A stretch of 64,000 nucleotides of DNA from NCBI RefSeq assembly GCF_014695975.1, contig NZ_JACJPI010000042.1, positions 124,001 through 188,000 of the forward strand. Direction: 5' to 3'. Below are positions 26,230 through 35,869 of the stretch, one piece after another. A model generated the notes under the pieces. It was not told the origin of the DNA and ran no database searches. It was given only the letters and a program-made list of their open reading frames with translations. The stretch is from Leptolyngbya sp. FACHB-321 (lineage in GTDB: Bacteria > Cyanobacteriota > Cyanobacteriia > Leptolyngbyales > Leptolyngbyaceae). Made by a program: the position numbers and the translations under genes. Within the stretch, counting starts at the first letter, position 1, and each line of letters opens with the position of its first letter.

Positions 26230-27876
26230 ATGTTCAACGTTCGTCCTAAAGAAACCGCGTCTATGCTAACCCGCGACGGGGTGCGGTTGGATGCAGATAT
26301 CTATCGCCCTGATGCAGAGGAGACGTTTCCTGTTTTACTCATGCGGCAGCCTTACGGAAGGGCGATCGCCTCCACTATCGTCTACGCTCATCCCACCTGG
26401 TATGCCGCTCATGGCTATATCGTGGTGATTCAAGATGTGCGTGGACGCGGTACGTCAGAGGGCAGCTTCAAGCTTTTTGCCCATGAAATTGAGGATGGTG
26501 AGGATACTGTGCAGTGGGCAGCGGCTCTTGCTGGCAGCACCGGGCAAGTTGGGATGTACGGCTTTTCCTACCAAGGCATGACTCAACTGTATGCTGCTGC
26601 CGCAAAGCCATCTGCCCTTAAAGCCATCTGCCCTGCCATGATTGGCTATGACCTGTATACAGATTGGGCATATGAAGGTGGAGCCTTTTGTTTGCAAGCC
26701 AACTTAAGCTGGGCAATCCAGATTAGCGCTGAAACGGCTCGTTTAAAGGGTGATGTTGCGGCATATCAGATGCTGGCAACAGCAGCGAAACAACCGCCTC
26801 CGAGCGACTCAGTGCCTGCTAATCCTGCCATCCTTCAAGATCTTGATCCTGATTCGTTTTACCACGAGTGGCTACAACATTCTGAACCAGACGACTACTG
26901 GGAGAAGCTTTCGCCGAAGTCATACTTACATGCCGTCGATTTGCCAATGTTACATATTGGCGGTTGGTTCGACACTTTCCTGCGGGGAACGATCCATCTT
27001 TACAAAGAAATGGCAGCCCGGAGCACCTATCGCCAGCAGTTGATTGTGGGACCCTGGGCGCATCTGCCGTGGGGACGCAAGGTGGGGGCGATCGACTTTG
27101 GAGCCACCGCTGCTAGCCCCTGCGATCGCCTGCAAATCCGCTGGTTCGATCAGTGGCTCAAAGGCTTAAATACAGGACTACTGGCTGAACCTACGATCGC
27201 TCTCCTTGAAATGGGCAGCAACCAGTGGCGCACCTTTGACACATGGCACAGCACTCACCCAACGCCTTTTTTTCTCACCAGCACCGGGCTTGCCAGCATA
27301 AGTGACCAGGAAGGCACCCTGTCCCCTTTACCGCCTCACTCCTTCACCCCTTCAGCCGATGTTCTCGTCCACGATCCCTGGCGACCGATTCCCGTAAGCG
27401 GTGGTCATGCCTCTGCGCCATCTGGACCGTACGATCGCTCTAGCCTGGATTGCCGCACCGATATACTTACCTACACTTCCGAGCCGCTTACCGAAGACTT
27501 GCACCTAGCAGGTGAGGTATCAGCCTTGGTGTATTGCGCTGCTGATCTGCCTAGCTTTGATCTGTGTGCCGTTTTATCTGACGTGCGTCCCAATGGTACT
27601 GTCTATAACGTCACTCAGGGCTACATCCACGTGCTTTCACAGCCCACGACACCGTTACAAATTTCACTTCAACCAACCTGCGTCTGCATTCCAAAAGGCA
27701 ACGCCATTCGCCTGAGCCTGAGCGCCGCGTGTTTTCCTGCATATCCGGTGAATGCAGGTACCGGGACACCACCTGGTAAAACACGCTTAATTGATCAACA
27801 AATTATTACAGTGACAGTGGCTAGTGGCGACGATCGACCCTCTCAGGTTTTGCTGCCTGTGGTTAAGTTAGAGTAA
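26230..27876 (+). CDS. CocE/NonD family serine hydrolase (X-Pro dipeptidyl-peptidase S15-like)
   Basis: The 548-aa protein has the alpha/beta-hydrolase core of the CocE family: LMRQPYG, IQDVRGRGTSEGSF, and the nucleophile Ser113 in MYGFSYQGMTQ. HIGGWFDTFLRGT and GPWAHLPWGR supply the acid and a conserved histidine region. The C-terminal jelly-roll domain (from about 340) has LAGEVSALVYCAADLPSFDLC and IRLSLSAACFPAYPVN. Relatives are acylases or esterases such as cocaine esterase. No signal peptide is seen, so it is probably cytoplasmic. It closes the three-gene set that begins with the isochorismatase-type hydrolase. Confidence 0.92.
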   Translation: MFNVRPKETASMLTRDGVRLDADIYRPDAEETFPVLLMRQPYGRAIASTIVYAHPTWYAAHGYIVVIQDVRGRGTSEGSFKLFAHEIEDGEDTVQWAAALAGSTGQVGMYGFSYQGMTQLYAAAAKPSALKAICPAMIGYDLYTDWAYEGGAFCLQANLSWAIQISAETARLKGDVAAYQMLATAAKQPPPSDSVPANPAILQDLDPDSFYHEWLQHSEPDDYWEKLSPKSYLHAVDLPMLHIGGWFDTFLRGTIHLYKEMAARSTYRQQLIVGPWAHLPWGRKVGAIDFGATAASPCDRLQIRWFDQWLKGLNTGLLAEPTIALLEMGSNQWRTFDTWHSTHPTPFFLTSTGLASISDQEGTLSPLPPHSFTPSADVLVHDPWRPIPVSGGHASAPSGPYDRSSLDCRTDILTYTSEPLTEDLHLAGEVSALVYCAADLPSFDLCAVLSDVRPNGTVYNVTQGYIHVLSQPTTPLQISLQPTCVCIPKGNAIRLSLSAACFPAYPVNAGTGTPPGKTRLIDQQIITVTVASGDDRPSQVLLPVVKLE

Positions 27877-28108
27877 TTTTCAAAAGGAGGGTAACGGACT
27901 TATAGGAGAGTGCAAAGGTGGAAGGGTGAAAAAGTGGAAAGGTGAGAGCGGCTGTTATTGTGTGAGTACAAAGCTGTACCAGTACAAAATGATTATTACC
28001 TTTAGACAGAAGTGCCTTTAGACAGAAGGAGAACCGCCACAGTCTTTGTCATGCTGGAGTGGTACGCATCCATATTTGAATATACCGACAGGCTGAACCA
28101 GGTTTGTG

Positions 28109-28744
28109 ATGGCTAAACTGGCTTTATCAGGACAAACAGAAAAGTCAAGACAGTTGACAGCAGAAGCGCAGATGCAAGTTGAGCGGATGCGAGACTTGGA
28201 GCTTTTGCTCGCTCATATGCTCAGACAGGAGGATGTGACGCTTAAGTTTATCCTGGACTGCCTTTATGATGTTGGCTCGGTTAACTTGATCAACCAGAAA
28301 GTACGTTCTCAGCCGCTTAATCAATTGATGAAGGCGATCGCGGTGATGTCTAAGCCCGCCTTCAAAGTGTTTGCGTTGCGCTGGTTGTATAAAAACTGTC
28401 CCAGCTTAATTGCTAACTGGCTACACCAAAAAGTACGCTTCAGTACGCCAAAGACCCAGCCAGCCGTTACCGTAGCGAAAGTAATGGAGGCACAGGAAGC
28501 CCCTACACCAGTACCCGCACCGCTAACTGATGCAGCCGCTCAGCCGGTTAGTGCTGCCTTGGCAGTTAATGACGCCCCATCAATAGAGAGCGAGCGTCAA
28601 ATTCGGCGGCTACAGCAGCGCGTGCGGCTGCTTACTGGCATTTTAGTTGGCGTGGTTTTGCTTTGGGGTGGTTCGGTACTTTTGCCTTACTACAACACTG
28701 AACCCGGTGCAGCGCAGTCGCGAGAAAACGTGCAGCACCCTTAG
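28109..28744 (+). CDS. Hypothetical protein with C-terminal membrane anchor
   Basis: From ATG 28109 (MAKLALSGQTEKSRQLTAE) the protein is 211 aa; the track start is a GTG one codon upstream. The N-terminal 110 residues are helical (DLELLLAHMLRQEDVTLKFILDCLYDVGSV). A Pro/Ala-rich linker follows, then a short basic coiled stretch (RQIRRLQQRVRLLTG) leading into one membrane helix (ILVGVVLLWGGSVLL). It is probably a tail-anchored cytoplasmic domain. No family recognised. It is flanked by a MITE-like element downstream. Confidence 0.68.
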   Translation: MAKLALSGQTEKSRQLTAEAQMQVERMRDLELLLAHMLRQEDVTLKFILDCLYDVGSVNLINQKVRSQPLNQLMKAIAVMSKPAFKVFALRWLYKNCPSLIANWLHQKVRFSTPKTQPAVTVAKVMEAQEAPTPVPAPLTDAAAQPVSAALAVNDAPSIESERQIRRLQQRVRLLTGILVGVVLLWGGSVLLPYYNTEPGAAQSRENVQHP

Positions 28745-28870
28745 GAATGAGAATTAAATAAGATCGGATTTTATAGGATGTGTAAGGTCATAGCCGTAAC
28801 GCCTCACCTCCAAAGCTTTTGATGCATGACGCTGCGCTTTTCTGCTATGCCGGAACGGCTTTATACATCC

Positions 28871-29086
28871 TACGTAACGTGAGTTCGGGATAAGGAATCG
28901 CTAGAAGCCCTGATTTTCTGCGGCTTGCCACCACGCTCTCGGTCAAGTTCTTGTCAATAAGTCTCACAGTTGCAAATACTTGCAGTAGCAGGTCTTATTG
29001 AGAAAGGGTGACTGGCTGGCTACTTAACTCAAGCTATTCATAGTAGGGGTTTTAGCCTTCGGCTTAACCCGAACTCACGTTACGTA
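28871..29086. mobile_element. MITE-like element with 24-bp inverted terminal repeats
   Basis: The left arm starts ACGTAACGTGAGTTCGGG and the right arm is its reverse complement. Including flanking bases, the arms match over 24 bp with one mismatch, spanning 216 bp. The outer 6 bp TACGTA is itself palindromic and could be part of the target site. There is no transposase gene inside. It is probably a non-autonomous remnant of an insertion sequence, placed 72 bp from the 3' end of the orthocaspase gene. Confidence 0.65.
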
Positions 29087-29157
29087 AATACTCGGTTTTA
29101 TTAAATCCACAATCCTCAGTCGTTGTGAAACAGTAAATACTCCTGCATTGCGATGCA

Positions 29158-31146
29158 TCAGCCACGATTACGGCAGATCGTTCTTGCCTGTCGTCGTTGC
29201 ACTGGGTTAGCGTTTCGCTGGCGATCGAGTCTGGAGCACCAACGGAGAAGTGCGCCCTTTGCCTCAGCATAAATTGGTTGGTTTTGCGGTACTAATTGCG
29301 CTGACACGATCGCCGCATCATAACGTCCCTGTCTACCCCGTTCGCGTGCCATCAACAAAATTTGGCGGCTCCACGACGCGATCTCTTTCTGAGCCTGGGC
29401 ATACTCTGGTTGACCTGGTTTCACCGTCTTAGCTTCTTGGATCGCAGACGAGTAGGATGATGCCTGACCTGTATTTGCCGCCGCCAGTGCTCTTGCTTTA
29501 TTTAATGGAGATAGGGCTAATGGTTGGGCGATCGATGCTGCGCCCGTTGTCTGAGCAGGTTGCGCCTGTGTCGTGGCTTCCGGCTTGTTAGGCGAGATCG
29601 TTGTTGGAGACAGACGGCTTGCTCCTGAAGCGCCAAAGTCTTGAGCCGTTGCGATGGACTGAGATGGCATCGCTTTCGTCGCAGAGGCTGTAGGGGTTGG
29701 AACGGGTAAGCTTGTTTTAGCAGATGGCGATGGCGTTGTCAGCGATGCTACGTCTGGTTGCCCTGTACCAGACGGTGATGAACGCAAGGCAGCAGTACCC
29801 GGTTGCTGTCCAGTTGCTGGTGCTTTAGGTGTAAAGGCTGCACAATTGCGTAACAGCACGCCCGCAATCAGCACAACGACAGCCACCCCACCCCACCGCA
29901 GCACAGGTCGCCAGAAAAGAGCATCAGGGATTTCGTTCGCGTCCTCGGGATGGTCAGAATACGGCTGTGGCACGGTAGGCACTGGAGGGGGTTGGGCAAC
30001 TCTATTGTCATGATTTTGGGCAACACTGTCGATAGGCAGCGCTGCATGAATGCTAGGCGCTGACATCCTGCCATTTGTCTGAGGCGAGACGGCGGTCAAA
30101 TTATTTGGATGGTGTGCGGAGCCATTCGTCGAGACATTGCCATTGCCATTAGATGCAGCAGTAGCATAAGGGGGTAAGTATCCTGATGCCGCGATCGCAC
30201 TGTCCTTCGTGTCGAGCGATTGCCCATTTGTTGCAACCGACTGCCAACCACTACCATTGGCAGCACCGCCAGACGTTATAGAAGGTATACCTCCATCAGG
30301 TAGCGTTCTGGCGGTAGTAGAAAGGGAACCATTCACAGCTACCGCAGAACCACTCTGTAAAGCGGTCTGTGCAGGAGCGTAGCGATCGCCGTTCTGCTGA
30401 GTCGCTGCCCCAGGAGCCAGGGGTAGTAGAGGCTGTTGTCGTTTTTCGTCTGGACAAATTGTGACAGCTTGCTGGATCGGTCGCCAATAGTGCTCACTCA
30501 ACTCTGGCAGGCGATCGTTCAAATACTGCTCCACTGCCGCTAGCGTGGTAGAGCGGTTGTCTCGCAAGCTTTCTAGCAGCGCTGCGGTGAAAAACCCATG
30601 TCTCAACGCTGACGTTTCACGCGAGAACTGACCTGACTGGCAGGACAGTATGGTAGGGATGCCTGTGATGCTTGCTAAATGCTCTGTATGGGTGCCGACT
30701 GTTTCATACGAACTGCTTTCGTTGCGGTTGATATCTAGCAGCACTAAAACGGTCGCCTCTGCCACCTGCCTCAAGCTGCGAAAAATCGCTTCAAGCGGTA
30801 TGGCGGTTGTAGCGATCGCCGTTGGGTTGCCTTCGATCGGCATCAAATAATCTTGCCCCTGCTGGCATACGCCATACCCACTAAAAAAGCACCACAGCAC
30901 ATCGCCTGGTTGTATATACCGCTGAATAAGCAGATCAAGCCAGCTTTGAATCGTCTCGCGATCGGGATAGGTCGATTTGCCCCATTGGGGTGGCGAGGTT
31001 TCTGTTAGCAGAAGGCATTGTTCAGCCGGAACGCCCCCCGCCTCAACCAAAAATCGGTGGATCGCCTGAGCATCATGCTGGGCATAGCTCAAAGGCTGCA
31101 AGAACTCATACTGATTGATGCCAATGCTGATTGCCCAGTGTCTCAT
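29158..31146 (-). CDS. Pseudo-orthocaspase (caspase-fold protein lacking the catalytic dyad)
   Basis: From the ATG at 31146 (MRHWAISIGINQYEFLQPL) the protein is 662 aa. The N-terminal p20-like caspase domain (about 1-235) is clear: AISIGINQY, DAQAIHRFLVEAGG, VLWCFFSGYGV, QDYLMPIEGN and LVLLDINRNES. The catalytic His of SGHG is replaced by Tyr91 and the Cys of DxC by Asn140, so proteolysis is unlikely. A Ser/Pro/Asn-rich linker, one membrane helix (VLRWGGVAVVVLIAGVLL) and a C-terminal domain of two similar helical repeats (PGQPEYAQAQKEIASWSRQI / PQNQPIYAEAKGALLRWCSR) follow. Such Y/N pseudo-variants are known in cyanobacteria and are thought to be regulatory. Confidence 0.88.
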   Translation of the reverse strand: MRHWAISIGINQYEFLQPLSYAQHDAQAIHRFLVEAGGVPAEQCLLLTETSPPQWGKSTYPDRETIQSWLDLLIQRYIQPGDVLWCFFSGYGVCQQGQDYLMPIEGNPTAIATTAIPLEAIFRSLRQVAEATVLVLLDINRNESSSYETVGTHTEHLASITGIPTILSCQSGQFSRETSALRHGFFTAALLESLRDNRSTTLAAVEQYLNDRLPELSEHYWRPIQQAVTICPDEKRQQPLLPLAPGAATQQNGDRYAPAQTALQSGSAVAVNGSLSTTARTLPDGGIPSITSGGAANGSGWQSVATNGQSLDTKDSAIAASGYLPPYATAASNGNGNVSTNGSAHHPNNLTAVSPQTNGRMSAPSIHAALPIDSVAQNHDNRVAQPPPVPTVPQPYSDHPEDANEIPDALFWRPVLRWGGVAVVVLIAGVLLRNCAAFTPKAPATGQQPGTAALRSSPSGTGQPDVASLTTPSPSAKTSLPVPTPTASATKAMPSQSIATAQDFGASGASRLSPTTISPNKPEATTQAQPAQTTGAASIAQPLALSPLNKARALAAANTGQASSYSSAIQEAKTVKPGQPEYAQAQKEIASWSRQILLMARERGRQGRYDAAIVSAQLVPQNQPIYAEAKGALLRWCSRLDRQRNANPVQRRQARTICRNRG

Positions 31147-31402
31147 GCCAGCCGTCCCAGATATCTCTTGACATAGCATTCCCAGTCATGTCTATCATGA
31201 CACGCTCACCTCAGAAGGCAAAATACTATTCGCTCAACATCGATCCAGCATGGATTTAATGAGGAAAACTGGCGTAACCGAGACCCAGCCTATCATTTGC
31301 ACCCGCCAAAAAGCTGTGCCTCTTAATCAGAAGCACAGCCGTTAATAAGGTAGAGGTAGAATCAGTGCTTGAGAAACACGGCTGAACTTAAACTTCGACA
31401 GC

Positions 31403-32086
31403 CTATTTAGCCGCTTGCGCCTTACGCTTCCGCAACACACTTATGCTCAAACCAATCAGCCCTGGCAGCAGTGCAGGAGTGGGAACAGCCGTAGAGCCTG
31501 ACCTGAACCTTGCATTAGAGGCCTCGACAAGGTTTGTGTCAGTTCCCTGATTATTCCTGGTATTAAGTCGAGCATACTCGCTGTTGAAGAGTATGCCGGG
31601 TAAGCTGCCAAATTCTTCCGATTGATTGTAGGCTCTAAAGAAGTTATATCCCTGAGCCGTGTTATCCAACCCAAACACACCAAAAAACTTAGAGGTATAA
31701 GAGGCGTTGTAAAAGTCAGGGTCTCTAATGTAATCCTCGAAGCGGACTTCACCACGACCGTTTGAGAAATCAAAGGTGTGACTGTAGCTGCCGCTATTGA
31801 CAACCAAGCTCATTAAGGAGCCGTATAACCCAGAATACCGGACGCCACCAGGGATGGAAGCGCTGTAAGGCGTAAGGAGAGCATCATCGTAGCTATAAGT
31901 CGCTGTATACGAGTCCCCAATACTGACATTGGTTCCCTGAACGTAGCTATAGTCCCAAGTTCCAGTGACGCTGCCTTTAACAATGGCAGCTTGAGTAGGA
32001 TCGCAACTAAGGATACCGAAGGACAGTAGTGTTGCAACGGCTGCGAAAGAAGTGGATATTCGTTTCCCAAGTGTCATGAAATTCAA
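31403..32086 (-). CDS. PTPA-CTERM sorting-domain protein
   Basis: The 227-aa protein has a Sec signal peptide (ISTSFAAVATLLSFGILSCDPTQA) and a beta-rich middle (GTWDYSYVQGTNVSIGDSYTATYSY). It ends with the sorting signal VPTPALLPGLIGLSISVLRKRK: a PTPA motif, a membrane helix and a basic tail. Cyanobacterial PEP/PTPA-CTERM proteins are thought to be processed at the outer surface by an exosortase. No exosortase is in the window. The start ATG lies after an AACTT-rich leader. The function is unknown; it may be a surface or matrix protein. Confidence 0.85.
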   Translation of the reverse strand: MNFMTLGKRISTSFAAVATLLSFGILSCDPTQAAIVKGSVTGTWDYSYVQGTNVSIGDSYTATYSYDDALLTPYSASIPGGVRYSGLYGSLMSLVVNSGSYSHTFDFSNGRGEVRFEDYIRDPDFYNASYTSKFFGVFGLDNTAQGYNFFRAYNQSEEFGSLPGILFNSEYARLNTRNNQGTDTNLVEASNARFRSGSTAVPTPALLPGLIGLSISVLRKRKAQAAK

Positions 32087-32541
32087 GACTCCACACGTTA
32101 GAAGGTAATTGGTAGGAGTACCCTGAGAGCGAGACTAGAGGAATGCTCCTCTTTCAAATGTCATTTATTCTTTGCAAATTTGGCTCCCTAGACAGCATCA
32201 AAATGCGAGTCGGGTAGTGCGTGGGGAGTGGTTGATGCTACAAAGTCTGAAAAAGGCACCCTAGCGGTGAATCATTGAGGAATTGCTGGCTCATCCAACT
32301 TAAATGCCGCTGCTGTAAGATTCTAGCCTGAGCCGTTTTACATGGACATGAATTTCTGCTGAACTTCATCTAGGCAGCGCATTAGGAGATGTAGATTGTA
32401 CGGAGTGGAAATCACTCTCAGTCACTGCGAGGCTTGCGAATGATTGCACTACACGTTAGCAAGTTGAATTTTGGGCACGCTGAATCATAATGAGGCATCG
32501 CATTCTGCAAGTCCCACGCTTCATTGCAACTAGGAGTAATT
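32087..32541. other. Intergenic region, 455 nt
   Basis: Divergent spacer between the PTPA-CTERM gene and the next hypothetical gene. No gene or clear RNA fold was seen. The right end holds CTAGGAGTAATT, a good ribosome-binding site for the next gene. Confidence 0.45.
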
Positions 32542-33234
32542 ATGTCGCCCTTCGTGTCACCCCAACTAAATCTTCTCCCGTTGGTCACTGCTCCAGTGGT
32601 ACGCCAGTTTCGCTACTGGTTGAAACGGCAGACATCAGTGACAAACATGGCAGTGACGCTGGGGCTTGCCGGAGGTTTGATTGCTATTCAAACGATCGCA
32701 CCCTCTGCCGTTCACGCTTATACAGGGACGGTGAATGTGACGATCGACGTGCAGCCCAGCGAAACCTATGACACGCTAGTACGTCGGGCGGAAGCGATTG
32801 CCAGAGCCGCTACACAACGCAGCTTCGATCGTGACATTTTGATGACGGATGTCGCGATCGTTGTGATTGCTCAAAGCGCGACCTCTACTGTGCCAGTGCT
32901 GTCACTTACCACAACCCGCTCTCAGTGGCGTGGTCAGCCAGATGCACGTCGTTGGGCAACCTATTACAGCACTGCTAAAGCGCTCTTGGGTATGAACACA
33001 GCACCCTCTGGCGCAGGAACAACCGCTCAGCCAACGATTACAACCTCGGCTCCGGCTGCAACTTCCACAGCACCGCAACCGCGATCGACTCCTGCCAATA
33101 CTTCCACGGCACCCGCAGCGGCTCGTGGTGGCGCAACAACTGGTGCAACGACTGGTAGAACTCAAACACCAACCCCGACCCGCAGCCCTATTCTGCCGCA
33201 GCGTATTCCCACTCCAGCAAATATTGGAAAGTAG
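32542..33234 (+). CDS. Hypothetical Thr/Ala/Pro-rich exported protein
   Basis: From ATG 32542 (MSPFVSPQLNLLPLVTAPV), preceded by TAGGAG, the protein is 230 aa; the track's TTG start is 18 nt upstream. A hydrophobic stretch (MAVTLGLAGGLIAIQTIAPSAVHA) near residues 37-60 could be a late signal or anchor. The core is VNVTIDVQPSETYDTLVRRAEAIARAATQRSF...VVIAQSATSTVPVLSLTTTRSQW. The last 75 residues are low-complexity Thr/Ala/Pro. Similar core sequences occur in other cyanobacteria without function. It is followed after about 195 nt by chlP. Confidence 0.65.
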   Translation: MSPFVSPQLNLLPLVTAPVVRQFRYWLKRQTSVTNMAVTLGLAGGLIAIQTIAPSAVHAYTGTVNVTIDVQPSETYDTLVRRAEAIARAATQRSFDRDILMTDVAIVVIAQSATSTVPVLSLTTTRSQWRGQPDARRWATYYSTAKALLGMNTAPSGAGTTAQPTITTSAPAATSTAPQPRSTPANTSTAPAAARGGATTGATTGRTQTPTPTRSPILPQRIPTPANIGK

Positions 33235-33428
33235 CAGATAAAAAGCAGGGGAGGCAGGGGAAGCTGAGGAGGCGAGGAAGTGGTTGCAAAGCTCTCCTTC
33301 TTCCCGTCTCTTCCTATGCTCCCAATTCTGCCTTGTCTCCTTCTCCCGGTCCCAGGTTTGTTAAGCTCTGTTTCAACTTGGCGGGATCTGCTCCAACTCA
33401 CGGGTGTCTGTTAAAGCTCCGTGATACC

Positions 33429-34691
33429 ATGCATCCTGTAGCTTCTAGCGATTTTAGGAGAAAACCTTTGGCACTACGGGTTGCGGTTGTCGGTGGCGGT
33501 CCAGCAGGCTCCTCTGCGGCGGAAGTTTTGGCAAAAGCGGGTATTGAAACCTATTTGATTGAGCGTAAGTTAAACAACGTGAAGCCTTGCGGTGGAGCTA
33601 TTCCGCTGTGTATGGTGAGCGAATTTGACCTGCCGCCAGAAATTATCGATCGCCGTGTTCGCAAGATGAAAATGATCTCGCCCTCAAACGTGGAGGTCAA
33701 CATTGGCGGCACACTGAAGGATGATGAGTACATTGGGATGTGCCGTCGGGAAGTGCTAGATGGCTTTATGCGCGATCGTGCCGAAAAGCTTGGCACTAAG
33801 GTCATCAACGGTACGATGCACAAGCTGGAAATTCCCGGCAATGACAAAGATCCCTACACGCTGCACTACGCGGATCACTCCAATGGCAGCCTGGAAGGAA
33901 CACCCAAGACACTGCAAGTCGATTTGGTGATTGGTGCGGATGGTGCTAATTCGCGGGTAGCGAAAGCGATTGATGCCGGTGACTACAATTATGCGATCGC
34001 CTTCCAGGAGCGGATTCGTCTTCCCGAAGACAAGATGGCGTATTACAACGAACTGGCAGAAATGTATGTCGGTGATGATGTTTCGCCCGACTTTTACGCC
34101 TGGGTGTTTCCTAAATACGACCACGTAGCAGTCGGTACAGGCACCATGAAGCCCAACCAGGCAAAGATCAAGCAACTGCAAGCAGGCATTCGCGCTCGTG
34201 CAGCAGAGAAACTACGAGGCGGCAAAATCATTCGGGTTGAAGCACACCCCATTCCCGAACATCCCAGACCTCGCCGCGTGGTAGGTCGGGTCGCACTGGT
34301 GGGTGATGCGGCTGGAACGGTTACAAAGTCCTCCGGTGAAGGCATTTACTTTGCAGCGAAGTCGGCACGGATGTGTGCTGAAGCCATTGTGGAATTTTCT
34401 GGCAAGGGCGATCGCGTTCCCACTGAAGCCGATCTTAAGGTTTACATCAAGCGTTGGGACAAGCAATATGGCTTGACCTACAAGGTGCTAGATATTCTGC
34501 AAACCGTCTTCTACCGCTCAGATGCGACTCGCGAGGCGTTTGTTGAAATGTGCTCTGACCTTGATGTGCAAAAGCTCACCTTCGACAGCTACCTGTACAA
34601 AACAGTTGTGCCAGCGAATCCACTAACGCAGCTTAAGATCACAGCGAAGACGATCGGTAGCTTGATTCGTGGCAATGCGCTTGCACCCTAG
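33429..34691 (+). CDS. chlP: Geranylgeranyl diphosphate/geranylgeranyl-chlorophyll reductase
   Basis: From ATG 33429 (MHPVASSDFRRKPLALRVAV) the protein is 420 aa; the track start lies 32 residues upstream in pyrimidine-rich spacer. It has the FAD-binding VAVVGGGPAGSSAAEVLAKAG, the substrate-side CGGAIPLCMV, and the second flavin motif ALVGDAAGTVTKSSGEGIYFA. ChlP reduces geranylgeranyl to phytyl using NADPH and so supplies phytol for chlorophyll a, tocopherol and phylloquinone at the thylakoid. A perfect hairpin terminator follows. Confidence 0.96.
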   Translation: MHPVASSDFRRKPLALRVAVVGGGPAGSSAAEVLAKAGIETYLIERKLNNVKPCGGAIPLCMVSEFDLPPEIIDRRVRKMKMISPSNVEVNIGGTLKDDEYIGMCRREVLDGFMRDRAEKLGTKVINGTMHKLEIPGNDKDPYTLHYADHSNGSLEGTPKTLQVDLVIGADGANSRVAKAIDAGDYNYAIAFQERIRLPEDKMAYYNELAEMYVGDDVSPDFYAWVFPKYDHVAVGTGTMKPNQAKIKQLQAGIRARAAEKLRGGKIIRVEAHPIPEHPRPRRVVGRVALVGDAAGTVTKSSGEGIYFAAKSARMCAEAIVEFSGKGDRVPTEADLKVYIKRWDKQYGLTYKVLDILQTVFYRSDATREAFVEMCSDLDVQKLTFDSYLYKTVVPANPLTQLKITAKTIGSLIRGNALAP

Positions 34692-34765
34692 AGTCTGAAA
34701 CGTGGTTGATTGCTAGTTATTCGGTTGCTATTGCGCCATCAACCCATCATTGACGCCTTGGATTC

Positions 34766-34805
34766 AACCAGCATTAAGGAGTATCTTTAATGCTGGTTGT
34801 TTGTG
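34766..34805 (+). terminator. Intrinsic terminator after chlP
   Basis: AACCAGCATTAA pairs exactly with TTAATGCTGGTT (12 bp) around a 9-nt loop and is followed by GTTTGTGG. It lies 75 nt beyond the chlP stop codon and also faces the end of the DUF928 gene on the other strand. Confidence 0.8.
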
Positions 34806-34879
34806 GCTATTTTCCAGCACCGTCCTCTAATACTGATTCTCTGTAGCCAGCACTTTTTGCAAATGCCATGTCTCTAAGA

Positions 34880-35605
34880 TCACCGCTGGGGAACGGTTGG
34901 ACAGGACTGCAACGGCTCTTTGGCAAAGTCTTCGAGCTGAACCGACTGCAATAGCCGTGACCAACTGTCAACCAAGCGTGGATCTTGAGGATTGGCACGG
35001 CGTTGCTGCGCTAGAGTAGCGATCGCATCCTGCCAGATACCTGCGGTAGCGTAAAGAGCAGGGCGATCGCGCACACTTGCTTTTTTAAGTTGGCTGGCTA
35101 AGGCAGCAGACGGTTTTATGCGCTGCACCACACCTTCGACAAACGGGTTAACCGATGGTTGGCTAGGATCGCAGAGAAGCGAAAGCTGCCAGTGAAAATC
35201 TTTGCCAACCGTCAAAACAGACGTGGTAACGTTGGTCGGTAAGTTGAAACTCACGATGCCTGGTGTGTTTGGCAGCTTAATGACAGTTTTGTAAAGCGTT
35301 TGATCATTGCTATCTAACAGTGCGAACTCGGCTGTCTGCGCTTCCGTTCTGGGCACGTACCAGAAAAAGGTGGGACTGCTGGACACAGTGGCACTGAAGT
35401 TATTGATCGGAATTAATGGCATGAGTAGTTTTGGTCCCCGCAGGCAAGTACCGCGTGTGCCTGCACCTTCACGTCGTGCAGGGGTGCCGCGCTGAGGTGG
35501 GCGATACTCTTGCGCGATCGCCAACAGTGGCGCACTACACATAGCCACGCTTAAAACACTAGATAGGCAGGCAAGCATCAGTTTTCGCTTGTTTTGAAGG
35601 CGCAT
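34880..35605 (-). CDS. DUF928 domain protein, exported
   Basis: The 241-aa protein starts with a signal peptide (LMLACLSSVLSVAMCSAPLLAIAQ). The mature DUF928 part has RGTPARREGAGTRGTCL near the start, LMPLIPINNFSATVSSSPTFFWYVP, and the helical end ASVRDRPALYATAGIWQDAIATL. In cyanobacteria DUF928 genes repeatedly neighbour CHASE2 proteins, as here, where a CHASE2 adenylate cyclase is just upstream on the same strand. The pair may form an envelope-sensing unit, but the molecular function of DUF928 is unknown. Confidence 0.88.
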   Translation of the reverse strand: MRLQNKRKLMLACLSSVLSVAMCSAPLLAIAQEYRPPQRGTPARREGAGTRGTCLRGPKLLMPLIPINNFSATVSSSPTFFWYVPRTEAQTAEFALLDSNDQTLYKTVIKLPNTPGIVSFNLPTNVTTSVLTVGKDFHWQLSLLCDPSQPSVNPFVEGVVQRIKPSAALASQLKKASVRDRPALYATAGIWQDAIATLAQQRRANPQDPRLVDSWSRLLQSVQLEDFAKEPLQSCPTVPQR

Positions 35606-35869
35606 ATTTAAGCCGCTTTAACCGTTAAAACCGTTGTTTGGGAGAGGAACTGTAAGACTGACAGCAGGTATAACTACTGACTCGGCATACAGGCTTACGG
35701 AAAATTGTGCTGGAGCTTCAGCAGCTAGACAGATATGTTCAGCTTCTCTATCAAACTATGACTGACAATTTGATGTTCTTATTCATACACTCGTTCTAAG
35801 CAAAGGTTAAACTTGCTCAACGCTTCAGCTTGCTTAGTTATTAGGTTAGTTGCACCTTGACCAACAACG

